In this document: positions 10,182 to 17,648 of the stretch, one piece after another
Position numbering within the stretch: position 1 is the first letter of the stretch
How the letters are laid out: the number at the start of each line of letters is the position of its first letter
Source: Pseudomonas graminis
GTDB taxonomy: Bacteria > Pseudomonadota > Gammaproteobacteria > Pseudomonadales > Pseudomonadaceae
Assembly (NCBI RefSeq): GCF_013201545.1
Contig: NZ_CP053746.1
Span: forward strand, 3,796,501-3,860,500
DNA: 64,000 nucleotides
Direction: 5' to 3'
Translations under genes and position numbers: made by a program
Notes under the pieces: generated by a model
Databases searched by the model: none
The model's input: the letters and a program-made list of their open reading frames with translations, nothing else
What the model was told of the DNA's origin: nothing

Positions 10182-10502
10182 TCAAGCGGCATCGATGAAT
10201 ATTTGTTCGGCGTCGAAGATGTGGGTCGCATGAATGACTGCCGACTCTTCCAGCTGTTCAAGGCGCTTGTGGATGCCGCCTTTCCAATTGCGGCGGGTAC
10301 GCTCCGGGGTGTTCATTTCGTAGAACTCGGCGGGCAGCACGATCATGTCCGTGGAGCGCTTGCCAGCCTGGGCGCCTCTGAGCTTCAGGATGGCCCAAGC
10401 CGTCAGCGCCTTATAATTGAACAGCTGCGGACCTGGCGATGAGATGCGACTCACCAGCCGACCGATCGCGGCTACCTTGTTCGCCTTGCAACCACCTATC
10501 AA
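10182..10502 (-). CDS. Phage-like small protein, unknown function, start unclear
   Basis: The frame gives 106 residues from a TTG, with a basic middle (NTPERTRRNWKGGIHKRLEQ) and an acidic, helical C-terminus. In-frame sequence rich in sense continues to about 10541 (ELTGWQFRTFQGLIGG) with no ATG before a stop, and a neighbouring frame offers ATG AGC AAG just upstream. The true N-terminus may therefore have been lost to a frameshift or start-codon mutation. It sits in the element remnant and ends near the terminator at 10074-10102. The context suggests a phage replication or regulatory gene, but no domain is recognised. Confidence 0.45.
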   Translation of the reverse strand: MIGGCKANKVAAIGRLVSRISSPGPQLFNYKALTAWAILKLRGAQAGKRSTDMIVLPAEFYEMNTPERTRRNWKGGIHKRLEQLEESAVIHATHIFDAEQIFIDAA

Positions 10503-10562
10503 GCCTTGAAATGTTCGGAACTGCCATCCAGTCAGTTCAAAACGCCCTGAAAACCGCCTTGC

Positions 10563-10763
10563 TCATGAATGGCGGCGCTTCAGTCGCACTCCTCGCGTCA
10601 GCATGGCTTCCTCCATGAACGACTCTTTGTAGATGCGTTGGAAGTGGTCGGCGGCTGCCTCGTATCAATCCTCGCGATAATTGGCGAGGCAAATTCCGCC
10701 GCGACATACCCGCCAGATCACTCGCTTGGGCTGGACCTCGGCGGCGGTTATCTTTTCGCTCAT
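10563..10763 (-). pseudogene. Small phage-like ORF interrupted by an in-frame TGA
   Basis: Read from ATG at 10763, the frame gives MSEKITAAEVQPKRVIWRV and so on for 32 residues, then TGA. The same frame then continues for 33 coherent residues (YEAAADHFQRIYKESFMEEA and a basic tail) to TGA at 10563. Continuation of sensible sequence across the stop suggests a nonsense mutation in a 66-codon gene. A short ORF starting at ATG 10857 (MLEINGGYGHATHVST) overlaps its start in another frame, typical of tightly packed phage genes. The function is unknown. Confidence 0.5.
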
Positions 10764-10963
10764 CAGCTCGACGCATCTGGTCAAGGGTGAGCAGCTCAAT
10801 CCACTGCGGCGTGCTGACATGAGTAGCGTGGCCGTAGCCTCCGTTTATTTCGAGCATGGAATTCCTCGCCCGCCGTATGCAGGCTGGCTTCAATGTGGAG
10901 GGGTGGACGGCGGCGGTGACAATGCACTACCGTCAGAAACGTAATTGAATTCGGTGGGTTGCG

Positions 10964-11161
10964 ATGTTCGTGCTGCTGGGAGTTGCGCTATGGGCGATGG
11001 CTATCTACTTGCTGTCACTTGACCTGGAGGGTTCAGCAGCAGCCCTGTTCCTTTTCGGCCTGGCTATGATTTGGCCAAGCATTTTCTACGGTCGCGCCGG
11101 TAATTTCCGCTTCGTAAGTTGGTACGAGTCTTTGAAAATAATTTTGAGGGGCTGGCTCTGA
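10964..11161 (+). CDS. Tiny membrane protein (65 aa), element cargo
   Basis: The product has two hydrophobic helices (residues 2-20 and about 26-42) and a short basic tail with aromatic residues (YGRAGNFRFVSWYES). It is probably an inner-membrane protein. A weak ribosome site (GGTGGG) lies before ATG 10964. It is one of three consecutive small membrane ORFs on the plus strand within the element remnant. No family is recognised. Small two-helix proteins of this kind are common prophage cargo. Confidence 0.5.
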   Translation: MFVLLGVALWAMAIYLLSLDLEGSAAALFLFGLAMIWPSIFYGRAGNFRFVSWYESLKIILRGWL

Positions 11162-11243
11162 GGACCGGTGCGCCAAGCTCTCTACCCGGCCGTACACCGG
11201 CAGGCATGTGGTTAAATGTTGTGATTAGTAGGAAGGAGGTTTT

Positions 11244-11420
11244 ATGGAAAAGGCTTTCAAGCAACCGCTGTTTGTAACGGGTATACCGCTAGCAGTCTGC
11301 GGATTCTGTTTCGGCATCAACGGGCTAATCACCGAGAGAACCTTTGCCGATATGGCGCCGGGCCTGCTGATACCTGGCTTGGTCTTCATGCTGATAGGGT
11401 GGATGCAGCGCAATAAGTAA
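11244..11420 (+). CDS. Tiny membrane protein (58 aa)
   Basis: A strong Shine-Dalgarno (GGAAGGAGG, 11231-11239) precedes ATG 11244. The product MEKAFKQPLFVTGIPLAVCG onward has two hydrophobic stretches (about 9-26 and 39-54) and ends WMQRNK. The good ribosome site and hydrophobic pattern argue that it is real even though short. It follows the 65-residue membrane ORF by 82 bases. The function is unknown. Confidence 0.55.
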   Translation: MEKAFKQPLFVTGIPLAVCGFCFGINGLITERTFADMAPGLLIPGLVFMLIGWMQRNK

Positions 11421-11521
11421 AAGCTGTATGTCGGCAGGCATGTGGATAGATGGGAAGGGGTGGCTGAGCCTGGACGGCATGGTAGATTCCAGAGCATGAA
11501 ATCTATGGATGGAGTCGACCA

Positions 11522-11713
11522 GTGTTTCTTTTGAGGAAGCGCGATATTCAAATCGCGAAGTGGTTCTTAGTTGCTGTCTTTGTCGCCGACCTTACGGCTG
11601 CGTTATTTTGGGACCTGTCGAAGATGCCGGGTATCGCAATGAAGGCCGCATTTGTATTCGTGCTTCTCGGAGGTGCAAAGATTGCGGACCGGCGCAGAGG
11701 CGAAGGGGACTGA
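11522..11713 (+). CDS. Possible tiny membrane protein (63 aa)
   Basis: The frame starts at GTG 11522 and gives MFLLRKRDIQIAKWFLVAVF, a second hydrophobic helix near residues 40-52 and a charged tail DRRRGEGD. There is no strong ribosome site. An overlapping frame (from 11509) is longer but has no membrane or domain character. Confidence is limited. It completes a run of three small hydrophobic ORFs next to the attachment-site copy. Confidence 0.35.
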   Translation: MFLLRKRDIQIAKWFLVAVFVADLTAALFWDLSKMPGIAMKAAFVFVLLGGAKIADRRRGEGD

Positions 11714-11848
11714 GCCTCATCCCACCTGGTCCGCAAATGCCCTTATCCGTTTGAACTCGACGACCCGTACCCATGAGTTCGCATCCCACGCGTCGGCGCC
11801 GTTGATTGATTCCCACCGCCCAGCGAATCAACAGCTTGGAAATATCGG

Positions 11849-11896
11849 AGCATGGGGGTGCTAGGGGTATAGTGTTCGAATCACCCCGTCCCGACG
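11849..11896 (+). repeat. Attachment-site remnant: imperfect copy of the tRNA-Pro 3' half
   Basis: The segment matches tRNA-Pro bases 8864-8909 with one inserted G and a few substitutions. Shared blocks include GCATGGGG, TGCTAGGGGT, AGTGTTCGAATCAC and CCGTCCCGAC. The final CCA is not kept. It lacks the 5' half, so it is not a functional tRNA. It marks the distal end of the integrated element. Confidence 0.85.
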
Positions 11897-12085
11897 AAGT
11901 CGTTGAAGCCCTATTACTACAACATTCCAGCGTACATGGTCGAATCCCTGACCAAACTTCTCAACTCACCGCCATACTCGCCCTCAAATGACAGCCAATG
12001 GCTACCGCCCGTCCGGCCTTCGTGGCGTTTCGCAATGAAGCGTCAATTACGGGGTCAGAGTTATCCCTTCGTAACGAGCAAAGAT

Positions 12086-12325
12086 ATGCTTGCCTCAGAT
12101 ATGATCGCCGAAGATAGCGGGCGCCTGCTGGATGAGCTCAACCGAGCCACGGCAGAGCTGATGTCCATGGACAGTGCCGCTTTCGGGCGTGAGCAATGGC
12201 AGCTGGCGCATCGTCGTCAGCAAGCTGCATTTGCCGCGTGGCTGCTGTACATCAGAAAAGACCCTGTATTTCAGCACCGGTCAAACAGCACGCCGACAAA
12301 CCGCTCATCAATCACCCGGCACTAA
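12086..12325 (+). CDS. Small conserved-type protein, paralogue of the ORF at 12758
   Basis: The open frame is longer, but only the part from ATG 12086 (MLASDMIAEDSGRLLDELNR, 79 residues) resembles a gene. Its core DELNRATAELMSM...QW...RRQQAAF..W aligns with the protein encoded at 12758-12976 (SELDQATEQMMSI...QW...RQQSAFRKW). The two are probably duplicates of a small helical Pseudomonas protein. No function is known to me and no strong ribosome site is seen. It lies just outside the element's far attachment copy. Confidence 0.5.
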   Translation: MLASDMIAEDSGRLLDELNRATAELMSMDSAAFGREQWQLAHRRQQAAFAAWLLYIRKDPVFQHRSNSTPTNRSSITRH

Positions 12326-12388
12326 TTCCCCTCAACCCACCTCTGTCCTATAAGCGCAGATTTCCTGCGTCTCGTACTGGAGGTCATC

Positions 12389-12610
12389 ATGGGTATTGAA
12401 GACAACGGGCCAGAGAACGCGTATCCAGGCCCTGCCGAGCCGGGTAGCGAAGAAGAGGTCTATCCCGACGCAAGTGCTGATTCGGCTGAAGGCATCGACA
12501 ATGAAGAGGACGCAGCCATCGCCGCCCGTAACAAAGGGCTGGATGAGATGGAAATCCCTGAGAATCCTCCCGTCGACGAGGACGAAGAGCCCTCTCTTGG
12601 CAACAGCTAG
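12389..12610 (+). CDS. Small acidic, probably disordered protein
   Basis: This 73-residue product is dominated by Glu, Asp, Pro and Gly (for example NPPVDEDEEPSLGNS) and should be strongly acidic and largely unstructured. ATG 12389 has a good ribosome site (TGGAGG). A terminator follows at 12627-12652, supporting a real transcription unit. No family is recognised. Confidence 0.6.
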   Translation: MGIEDNGPENAYPGPAEPGSEEEVYPDASADSAEGIDNEEDAAIAARNKGLDEMEIPENPPVDEDEEPSLGNS

Positions 12611-12626
12611 CGCCTGACGTCGCACC

Positions 12627-12652
12627 AAACCCCACTCCGCGTGGGGTTTTTC
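12627..12652 (+). terminator. Rho-independent terminator
   Basis: CCCCAC (12630-12635) pairs with GTGGGG (12641-12646), extended by AAA/TTT, followed by TTTTTC. It ends the small acidic protein gene. Confidence 0.85.
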
Positions 12653-12757
12653 TTTCATGACGGCCAATGTGTAACATAAATGAGCCACTCGTCGGGATGC
12701 GCGCACTATCAACGCGTTGGCTACTCCATTCAGTAGCCAAAAAAAAACGGATCGATT

Positions 12758-12976
12758 ATGCGACCTCAGACTTTCGATATTCCTAACGCCCTCGACCTGA
12801 TCAGCGAGCTGGATCAGGCTACCGAGCAAATGATGTCTATCCCTGTTGAGCACGTCGGAGGAACGCAGTGGGAAGAGGCGTTTGTCAGGCAGCAGAGCGC
12901 CTTCAGAAAGTGGCGCGACTATTTGTACTGCAAGGCTGATGAACGTCCCGCTGTCCGGCTGATGAATATCGCCTGA
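12758..12976 (+). CDS. Small helical protein, paralogue of the ORF at 12086
   Basis: The 72 residues start MRPQTFDIPNALDLISELDQ and share the ELxxATxxMMSI...QW...RQQ.AF..W pattern with the 79-residue protein upstream. Both look like compact helical proteins without signal peptide or membrane segment. The pair brackets an unrelated acidic gene and its terminator, so the duplication is not a simple tandem. The function is unknown. Confidence 0.6.
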   Translation: MRPQTFDIPNALDLISELDQATEQMMSIPVEHVGGTQWEEAFVRQQSAFRKWRDYLYCKADERPAVRLMNIA

Positions 12977-13035
12977 CGCGCGCCTTTCTGCTGGGCGATC
13001 CTGCTCGCTCTTAGCTGCGCAGCTCGGGCGACTCT

Positions 13036-13590
13036 CTACCGACGCCCGGCAATACGCTCAACTGCAGCCAGCACCTTGGGCCGCTGTGTTTGCCATTCGG
13101 TTTTGGTGATGCCCAACAGCACCACGCCGACGCGTTTGCCATCGCGAATGATGTTTTCACGTCGAACGCCCTCGATCACAAAACCGAATTTCTGATGCAT
13201 CTTGATCACTGCCGGATTGATCTCCAGCACTTCGCAGTTGAGTTTCTCCAGCGCCACGGCGCCGAACGCGTGGTCGAGCATCCATAACTCCACCTGACTG
13301 CCAAGGCCTTTGCCCTGCAGCGTGGTGTCGAGATAGAAGGCCCAATCTGCTGTGCGGTGGGTGGTGTTGATGGCGCTCAGCGAGACAACGCCTGCCGCCG
13401 CGCCCTCAATCAGCACGACGAAGACTTGCTGCCGCGAACTGGCACGAAGCGTTTCTAGCCAGCTCAGATGCTCGGCCTCGCTGATCTCATGGTCCGTGTA
13501 CATGAACTTACGCACGTCGGGTTGATTGCGCAGTTGCCGGACGTGGGCTTGCTGGTCAACGGGCAGCTCGAGGATCGGCACGATGTTCAT
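13036..13590 (-). CDS. pseH: GNAT acetyltransferase, PseH-like
   Basis: The 184-residue product is a GNAT-fold N-acetyltransferase. The acetyl-CoA loop is in LQGKGLGSQVELWMLDHAFG and the fold ends with KMHQKFGFVIEGVRREN. The N-terminal LRNQPDVRKFMYTDHEIS followed by HLSWLE resembles PseH, which acetylates the C4 amine of UDP-4-amino-4,6-dideoxy-sugar in pseudaminic acid synthesis for flagellin glycosylation. No other pse genes are nearby, so the substrate is uncertain. ATG 13590 was chosen over ATG 13614; neither has a strong ribosome site. Confidence 0.75.
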   Translation of the reverse strand: MNIVPILELPVDQQAHVRQLRNQPDVRKFMYTDHEISEAEHLSWLETLRASSRQQVFVVLIEGAAAGVVSLSAINTTHRTADWAFYLDTTLQGKGLGSQVELWMLDHAFGAVALEKLNCEVLEINPAVIKMHQKFGFVIEGVRRENIIRDGKRVGVVLLGITKTEWQTQRPKVLAAVERIAGRR

Positions 13591-13759
13591 GGAGTCTCTT
13601 TCTAAACAGATCATAAGGCTATTGAGTCCCGCCCCATGCCGGTCGGCGAGCGATGCTCATCACGCCAGGCGTTGCGAAAGGCGGTTTTTTAAAAGTCACT
13701 GGAACGAATCGATTCGCGCTTCAGTCAACCTTTCTCACACCCCAGGAGGCAGAATTATT

Positions 13760-14092
13760 ATGGCAAGCGATATCACTGAACAACTGCGTGAAGATCTTTA
13801 TCAGAAAACGCGTTCCGAGCTGAACACTTTTCTCGATGAGACCAATGCCTTGCTGGCGGCAGGGGATGCCTTGAACGAGGATCGCACCACTCAGGCCCAT
13901 GAGCGGCTCAAGGATTTCCTTGCCCGTGGCACCACTGCGGTGACCGAAATCGAAATGGACGCCCAACCCGCGCTGACCCGAGCGGTGGGCACTGCCAAGT
14001 CCTACGTGACGACCCATCCATGGGCGGCCGTCAGTGTGGCTGCGGGACTGGGCCTGGTGGCCAGCCTGCTGCTCAAACGCAACAGGGATTGA
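13760..14092 (+). CDS. DUF883 (ElaB/YqjD/YgaM) family ribosome-associated membrane protein
   Basis: The 110-residue protein begins MASDITEQLREDLYQKTR after a strong CAGGAGG site at 13743. Most of it is a long amphipathic helix. The C-terminus is the family's single membrane anchor WAAVSVAAGLGLVASLLLKR. In E. coli, ElaB, YqjD and YgaM anchor ribosomes to the inner membrane in stationary phase under RpoS control. That role is assumed by homology. The longer open frame from 13526 is not coding. Confidence 0.88.
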   Translation: MASDITEQLREDLYQKTRSELNTFLDETNALLAAGDALNEDRTTQAHERLKDFLARGTTAVTEIEMDAQPALTRAVGTAKSYVTTHPWAAVSVAAGLGLVASLLLKRNRD

Positions 14093-14297
14093 GGAGGCCA
14101 TTGTGGTTCGCCGTCGATTTCCGGTGGATCCGTTAAGTCCGACCAGCGGCCGGCTGGCGTTCGCCGGCCTCTGCACGCCCGTCATTTACCCTCGTTACCG
14201 GCTGGTACTGTTCATGGCGGGTACCGTAGCGGACGATGGATTCGGCACCGCTTTGGCGCCGGCCAATGTCTTGCGCAAGCATAAATGGGGGATACGC

Positions 14298-14501
14298 ATG
14301 AATGTCGACGAAGACACTGTTCGTCAGTTGGCCCAGTTGATCTGGGAGACCGAAGGCAAGCCGGAAGGGCAGGAATCCCGTCACTGGGAAATGGCCACGC
14401 GCCTGGCGGAGTCCGCTGCCATGGCGCCGGTCCGCACTTCCAGCAAGCACAAGGTCGATACCTTGTTCCCGTCGCCCGACGAGTCAGGCCCCGACGCATG
14501 A
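14298..14501 (+). CDS. DUF2934 domain protein
   Basis: The 67-residue product (from ATG 14298, MNVDEDTVRQLAQLIWETEG) has the DUF2934 core: an A-x-x-IWE-x-EG-x-PEG helix followed by HWEMA. The tail is hydrophilic and basic. These small cytoplasmic proteins are widespread in pseudomonads and rhizobia with no established function. The gap from 14093 to 14297 holds no gene I can support. The larger upstream-extended frame was rejected. Confidence 0.75.
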   Translation: MNVDEDTVRQLAQLIWETEGKPEGQESRHWEMATRLAESAAMAPVRTSSKHKVDTLFPSPDESGPDA

Positions 14502-14576
14502 GAGGTCCAGAGCGCGCCCGGGCGCAGTGTCAGGGCGACGCTCGGATCAACGTGGCGATCAGGCAGCGCTCTGCGT

Positions 14577-15788
14577 TCAAACTGACCCGGTCGGATGCCT
14601 GACAACGCGGCGCTCCGCGTGCCGCGCATCCATCAGTGCCCAATACCACATGCCCAACCCGCCAAGGGTCAGCGCCGCTGCCGCATAGCCCGTGGCCGGC
14701 AGACCGTAACCGGCCGCAATCACCAAGCCACCCACCAGTGGCCCGATGGCGTTGGCCACGTTGAATGCGCTTTGCACCAGTGCGCCCGCCAGGGATTGCG
14801 CGTGGGGGGCAACGTCCATCAGGCGGGTTTGCAGAATCGCTGCCAGGCCCACACCGCACCCGATGAAAAACACCAGCGGAATGAGCAGCCACAGGTTATC
14901 GGTGGCCGACGGGTAGAGCGCCAGCACCAGCGCGGTGAAGCCCAGCGAGACGCCTGCGGCGAGCATGGTTGCGCGGTCGGCGGCCCATCCGCAGATGAGG
15001 TTTCCCACCGTGGTGCCCACGCCGAACACGGCCATCACCACCGGGATCATGAAATCGGAAGCGTGGGTGACCTCGATCAGCGTGGCCGCCAGATAGGTGT
15101 ACACGCAGAAGATCCCGCCGAAGCCGATGCCGGCGATGCCCAGGGTCAGCCAGACTTGCCGCGAGCGCAGCGCGTTGAGTTCGCGCAACGGGCTGGCGTC
15201 AGCTTCGGCAGGCGACGCGGGCGCGAGGCAGCGGATCAGCACCGCCGTGATCGCGGCGAGTCCGGCGACAATGGCCAAACCCCAGCGCCAGCCGAGGGTC
15301 TGGCCGATCCAAGTGGCGAACGGCACGCCGATGATAGTGGCGATGGTCAGCCCCAGGAACACGCGGGAGACCGCCTGGGCGCGACGGTTCTTCGGCACCA
15401 GCGACGCGGCCAGCAGCATGGCCACGCCGAAATACGCGCCATGGGGAAAGCCGCTGAGAAAGCGGAAGAACACCAGCCATGGGAGCGAAGGCGCAATGGC
15501 ACTCAGCGCGTTGGCGATTCCGATGAAGGCGGCGAGCGCCACCAGCAAGGCGCGACGGGGCAGGCGCACACCGAGGACCATGATCACCGGCGAACCAATG
15601 ACCACGCCCAGCGCGTAGGCGCTGATGGCATGCCCGGCGAGGGGCTGGGTCACCTGAAAGTCATTGGCGATAAAAGGCAGCAAGGTCATTGACGCGAATT
15701 CGGAGGTGCCGATGGCAAACGCGCCCATGGCAAGGGCGAACAGCAGCCAGCCCATATTGAAGGCCGGGGGAGTGTGGGAAGTAGTCAT
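14577..15788 (-). CDS. MFS transporter, DHA1 (AraJ/YdhP-like) efflux family
   Basis: About 403 residues form 12 predicted membrane helices. The protein has the early GTSEFASM motif after TM1 found in the sugar-efflux/AraJ branch of drug:H+ antiporters, and a loop RLPRRALL in place of the canonical DRxGRR. It is an inner-membrane exporter; the substrate cannot be read from sequence. Starts at 15821 and 15788 are both in frame and neither has a good ribosome site. I prefer 15788 (MTTSHTPPAFNMGW) because the upstream 11 residues look like leader. It converges with the DUF2934 gene. Confidence 0.85.
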   Translation of the reverse strand: MTTSHTPPAFNMGWLLFALAMGAFAIGTSEFASMTLLPFIANDFQVTQPLAGHAISAYALGVVIGSPVIMVLGVRLPRRALLVALAAFIGIANALSAIAPSLPWLVFFRFLSGFPHGAYFGVAMLLAASLVPKNRRAQAVSRVFLGLTIATIIGVPFATWIGQTLGWRWGLAIVAGLAAITAVLIRCLAPASPAEADASPLRELNALRSRQVWLTLGIAGIGFGGIFCVYTYLAATLIEVTHASDFMIPVVMAVFGVGTTVGNLICGWAADRATMLAAGVSLGFTALVLALYPSATDNLWLLIPLVFFIGCGVGLAAILQTRLMDVAPHAQSLAGALVQSAFNVANAIGPLVGGLVIAAGYGLPATGYAAAALTLGGLGMWYWALMDARHAERRVVRHPTGSV

Positions 15789-15907
15789 GGGAGATCGAGG
15801 AGGGTTTCCGGGAAGAAGCATGCTGTGATGCTTGAAACCGATTTCAGTTCAACCCGCGATACACGCCGGCTGATGCGGGTGGCGCATCAGTCGGCGGTTT
15901 AGCTTGA

Positions 15908-17068
15908 TCAGTCCTTCGGTTTGGCATCGGGCAGGGCGGCGCCCTTGGGCCACAGCATCCAGATCTGGCCTTGCTGCTTCATGTTGCCCGCCAGCTCGCC
16001 AGCCGCATCGCCGGTGCCCCAGAACATGTCAGCGCGGACTTCGCCGGCGATGGCGCCGCCGGTGTCCTGCGCCGCGACCGGGCGCACCAGCGGCGTGCCG
16101 TCGGGGCGGGTCGAGGACAGCCATAACAGGCTGCCGAGGGGGATGACCTTGCGATCAATCGCCACGCTGTAGCCAGCGGTCAGCGGCACATTCAGCGAGC
16201 CGCGCGGCCCTTCGGTGCTGTCCGGGCGCAGGGTGAAGAACACATAGCTCGGGTTGCTGCCCAGCAGTTCATTCACGCGTTCGGGGTGCGCGATCGCCCA
16301 GTCGCGGATGCGGCCCATCGACACTTCGTCCTTGGTCAATTGCCCTTGCTCCACCAGCCATCGGCCGATCGGCTTGTAGGGGTAGCCATTTTGATCGGCG
16401 TAGGCGATGCGCAACTGACGGCCATTCTCCAGCTGAACCCGACCCGAACCCTGGATTTGCAGGAACTGCAGGTCGATGGGGTTTTCCAGCCAGGCCAGTA
16501 CGGGGGCATTGGCGCCTTTGTTGCCGATGGTTGCGGCATCGTCGTAGGGACGCAGCACACGGCCATCTAGGCGTCCGCGCAGGCGTTTGCCCTTGAGTTC
16601 GGGATAGATGCTGTCGAGGTTGACGATGATCAGGTCATCGGGCACGCCGTACACCGCCACCGGGTGTGCGTCGTTGCGTTGCTCGCTGCCTTTGTAGATC
16701 GGTTCGTAATAGCCGGTGATCAGCCCGTTGGCGCCGTGCTCGGAGGAGCGCAGGCTGTAGACCTGGAGTTGATTCTTGAGAAAGTCGCGCACGGCAGCCG
16801 GGTTCTGCGGCACCTGGGCGGCGAGGGCGCAGGTGCCGCCCCAGACCGGGTCCTTGGCCAGACGCTTGCACGCCGAGAACCAGCTGTTGTAGCCGGCCAT
16901 CAGGTCGGTGTCGTTCACCGCCGGCAGTTTGTCCCACTCGACGCTGACGTAGGTCGTCGCTTCGGAAGGCTTGGTCTTTGGCGCGCCGCCGTCGCAGGCA
17001 GCGAGCAGAGCGATCAATGGAGCGAGGCAGAATACGAAACGGCGCCAGTGCAGGCTTGTGGTCATCAC
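15908..17068 (-). CDS. mltA: Membrane-bound lytic murein transglycosylase A
   Basis: This outer-membrane lipoprotein cleaves peptidoglycan glycan strands to 1,6-anhydromuropeptides. The 386 residues include a signal with lipobox LLAAC (Cys near 25), the MltA domain with TGYYEPIYKGS and the DUF1425-like barrel insertion, and the C-terminal 3D domain with the catalytic-aspartate region AQDTGGAI and RADMFWGTGDAAGELAG. Length is normal. It diverges from the mbtH gene across a 342-base gap that carries the candidate iron-starvation promoter. Confidence 0.96.
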   Translation of the reverse strand: MMTTSLHWRRFVFCLAPLIALLAACDGGAPKTKPSEATTYVSVEWDKLPAVNDTDLMAGYNSWFSACKRLAKDPVWGGTCALAAQVPQNPAAVRDFLKNQLQVYSLRSSEHGANGLITGYYEPIYKGSEQRNDAHPVAVYGVPDDLIIVNLDSIYPELKGKRLRGRLDGRVLRPYDDAATIGNKGANAPVLAWLENPIDLQFLQIQGSGRVQLENGRQLRIAYADQNGYPYKPIGRWLVEQGQLTKDEVSMGRIRDWAIAHPERVNELLGSNPSYVFFTLRPDSTEGPRGSLNVPLTAGYSVAIDRKVIPLGSLLWLSSTRPDGTPLVRPVAAQDTGGAIAGEVRADMFWGTGDAAGELAGNMKQQGQIWMLWPKGAALPDAKPKD

Positions 17069-17332
17069 GCGGGGTGTTTCCTGAGAATCATGCGAAGGCG
17101 GCTAGCTTGGTGAAAGCCGAGGGCTGCGTCAAATGGATGAGGGAATGATTTGCATGAAAGCTCACGTGGCGGCGCCAGCGCCTTGAATGCGCGGCGGATT
17201 TGCGCGCGAATGCTTTATCTCAAACCCCGATATTCGGTGGGTGTACCGACCCCTAGGTGGACACATTCGCTTCACCGTGTCCGTCGCACCTCATCCGCGC
17301 TTGATCAGCTTTGAAGGTTTTTAAAAAAAGAC

Positions 17333-17380
17333 TAACCACTTCGTCCCCTCATTCGTCTTTCAGGTAAGGCGCGCTTACCT
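17333..17380 (+). promoter_or_regulatory. Candidate PvdS-type promoter and leader inverted repeat ahead of mbtH
   Basis: TAACC (17333-17337), 16 bases, then CGT (17354-17356) resembles the iron-starvation box TAAAT-N16/17-CGT used by the sigma factor PvdS, with two mismatches in the -35 part. Just after it is a perfect inverted repeat AGGTAAG (17362-17368) / CTTACCT (17374-17380) with loop GCGCG. It could be a protein-binding site or leader hairpin. No Fur box is evident. Support is limited to pattern and gene context. Confidence 0.35.
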
Positions 17381-17410
17381 GCGCCGTTCCAACACCATGA
17401 GGGTTTACAC

Positions 17411-17611
17411 ATGAGCTTCGACAGCGAAAGCACACAGTTCCGGGTCGTCATCAACCACGAAGAACAGTACTCCATCTGGCCCGACTACAAAGCCATCCCG
17501 GACGGCTGGAAAAGCGTCGGCGTCGAAGGCGACAAACAGACCTGCCTCAACCACATCGAAAGCGTCTGGACCGACATGCGTCCCCTCAGCCTGCGCAAGG
17601 CCATGGCCTGA
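17411..17611 (+). CDS. mbtH: MbtH-like protein
   Basis: The 66-residue product has the MbtH signature [19 protein letters not shown] followed by G...CL.HI...W.DMRP. MbtH proteins bind NRPS adenylation domains and are needed for their folding or activity. No NRPS is encoded in the window, so the partner must be elsewhere (pyoverdine or another peptide siderophore is the natural guess). It is the first gene of a four-gene plus-strand unit, 37 bases before the hydroxylase. Codon use is typical high-GC Pseudomonas. Confidence 0.95.
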   Translation: MSFDSESTQFRVVINHEEQYSIWPDYKAIPDGWKSVGVEGDKQTCLNHIESVWTDMRPLSLRKAMA

Positions 17612-17648
17612 ATCCACCCCCTTCAGCCACATCAGGAGCGTACCGCCC

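Larger units (their letters stand above)
8865..11896. mobile_element. Decayed integrative element in tRNA-Pro
   Basis: The ~3 kb segment is bounded by the 3' half of tRNA-Pro(GGG) and an imperfect duplicate of it at 11849-11896. Next to the tRNA is the C-terminal end of a tyrosine integrase reading toward the tRNA, the usual arrangement for tRNA-targeting islands and prophages. Inside are a lipoprotein, phage-like small ORFs, one interrupted by a stop, and three tiny membrane proteins. The truncated integrase means it can no longer move by itself. Outer limits are inferred from the repeats. Confidence 0.75.

Noticed and set aside
11509..11754. 81-residue ORF overlapping the third small membrane ORF
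   Set aside because: No ribosome site, no hydrophobic or domain pattern.
11849..11896. Second tRNA-Pro gene
   Set aside because: Only the 3' half is present, with an inserted base in the anticodon region and no CCA, so it is an attachment-site copy.
12332..12853. 173-residue minus-strand ORF
   Set aside because: It crosses the terminator at 12627-12652 and is antisense to the acidic gene; no recognisable domain.
13526..13759. Upstream extension of the DUF883 protein
   Set aside because: It lacks a ribosome site and is unlike the family; AGGAGG precedes ATG 13760.
17069..17410. Fur box in the mltA-mbtH gap
   Set aside because: No stretch resembles the GATAAT-type Fur consensus.
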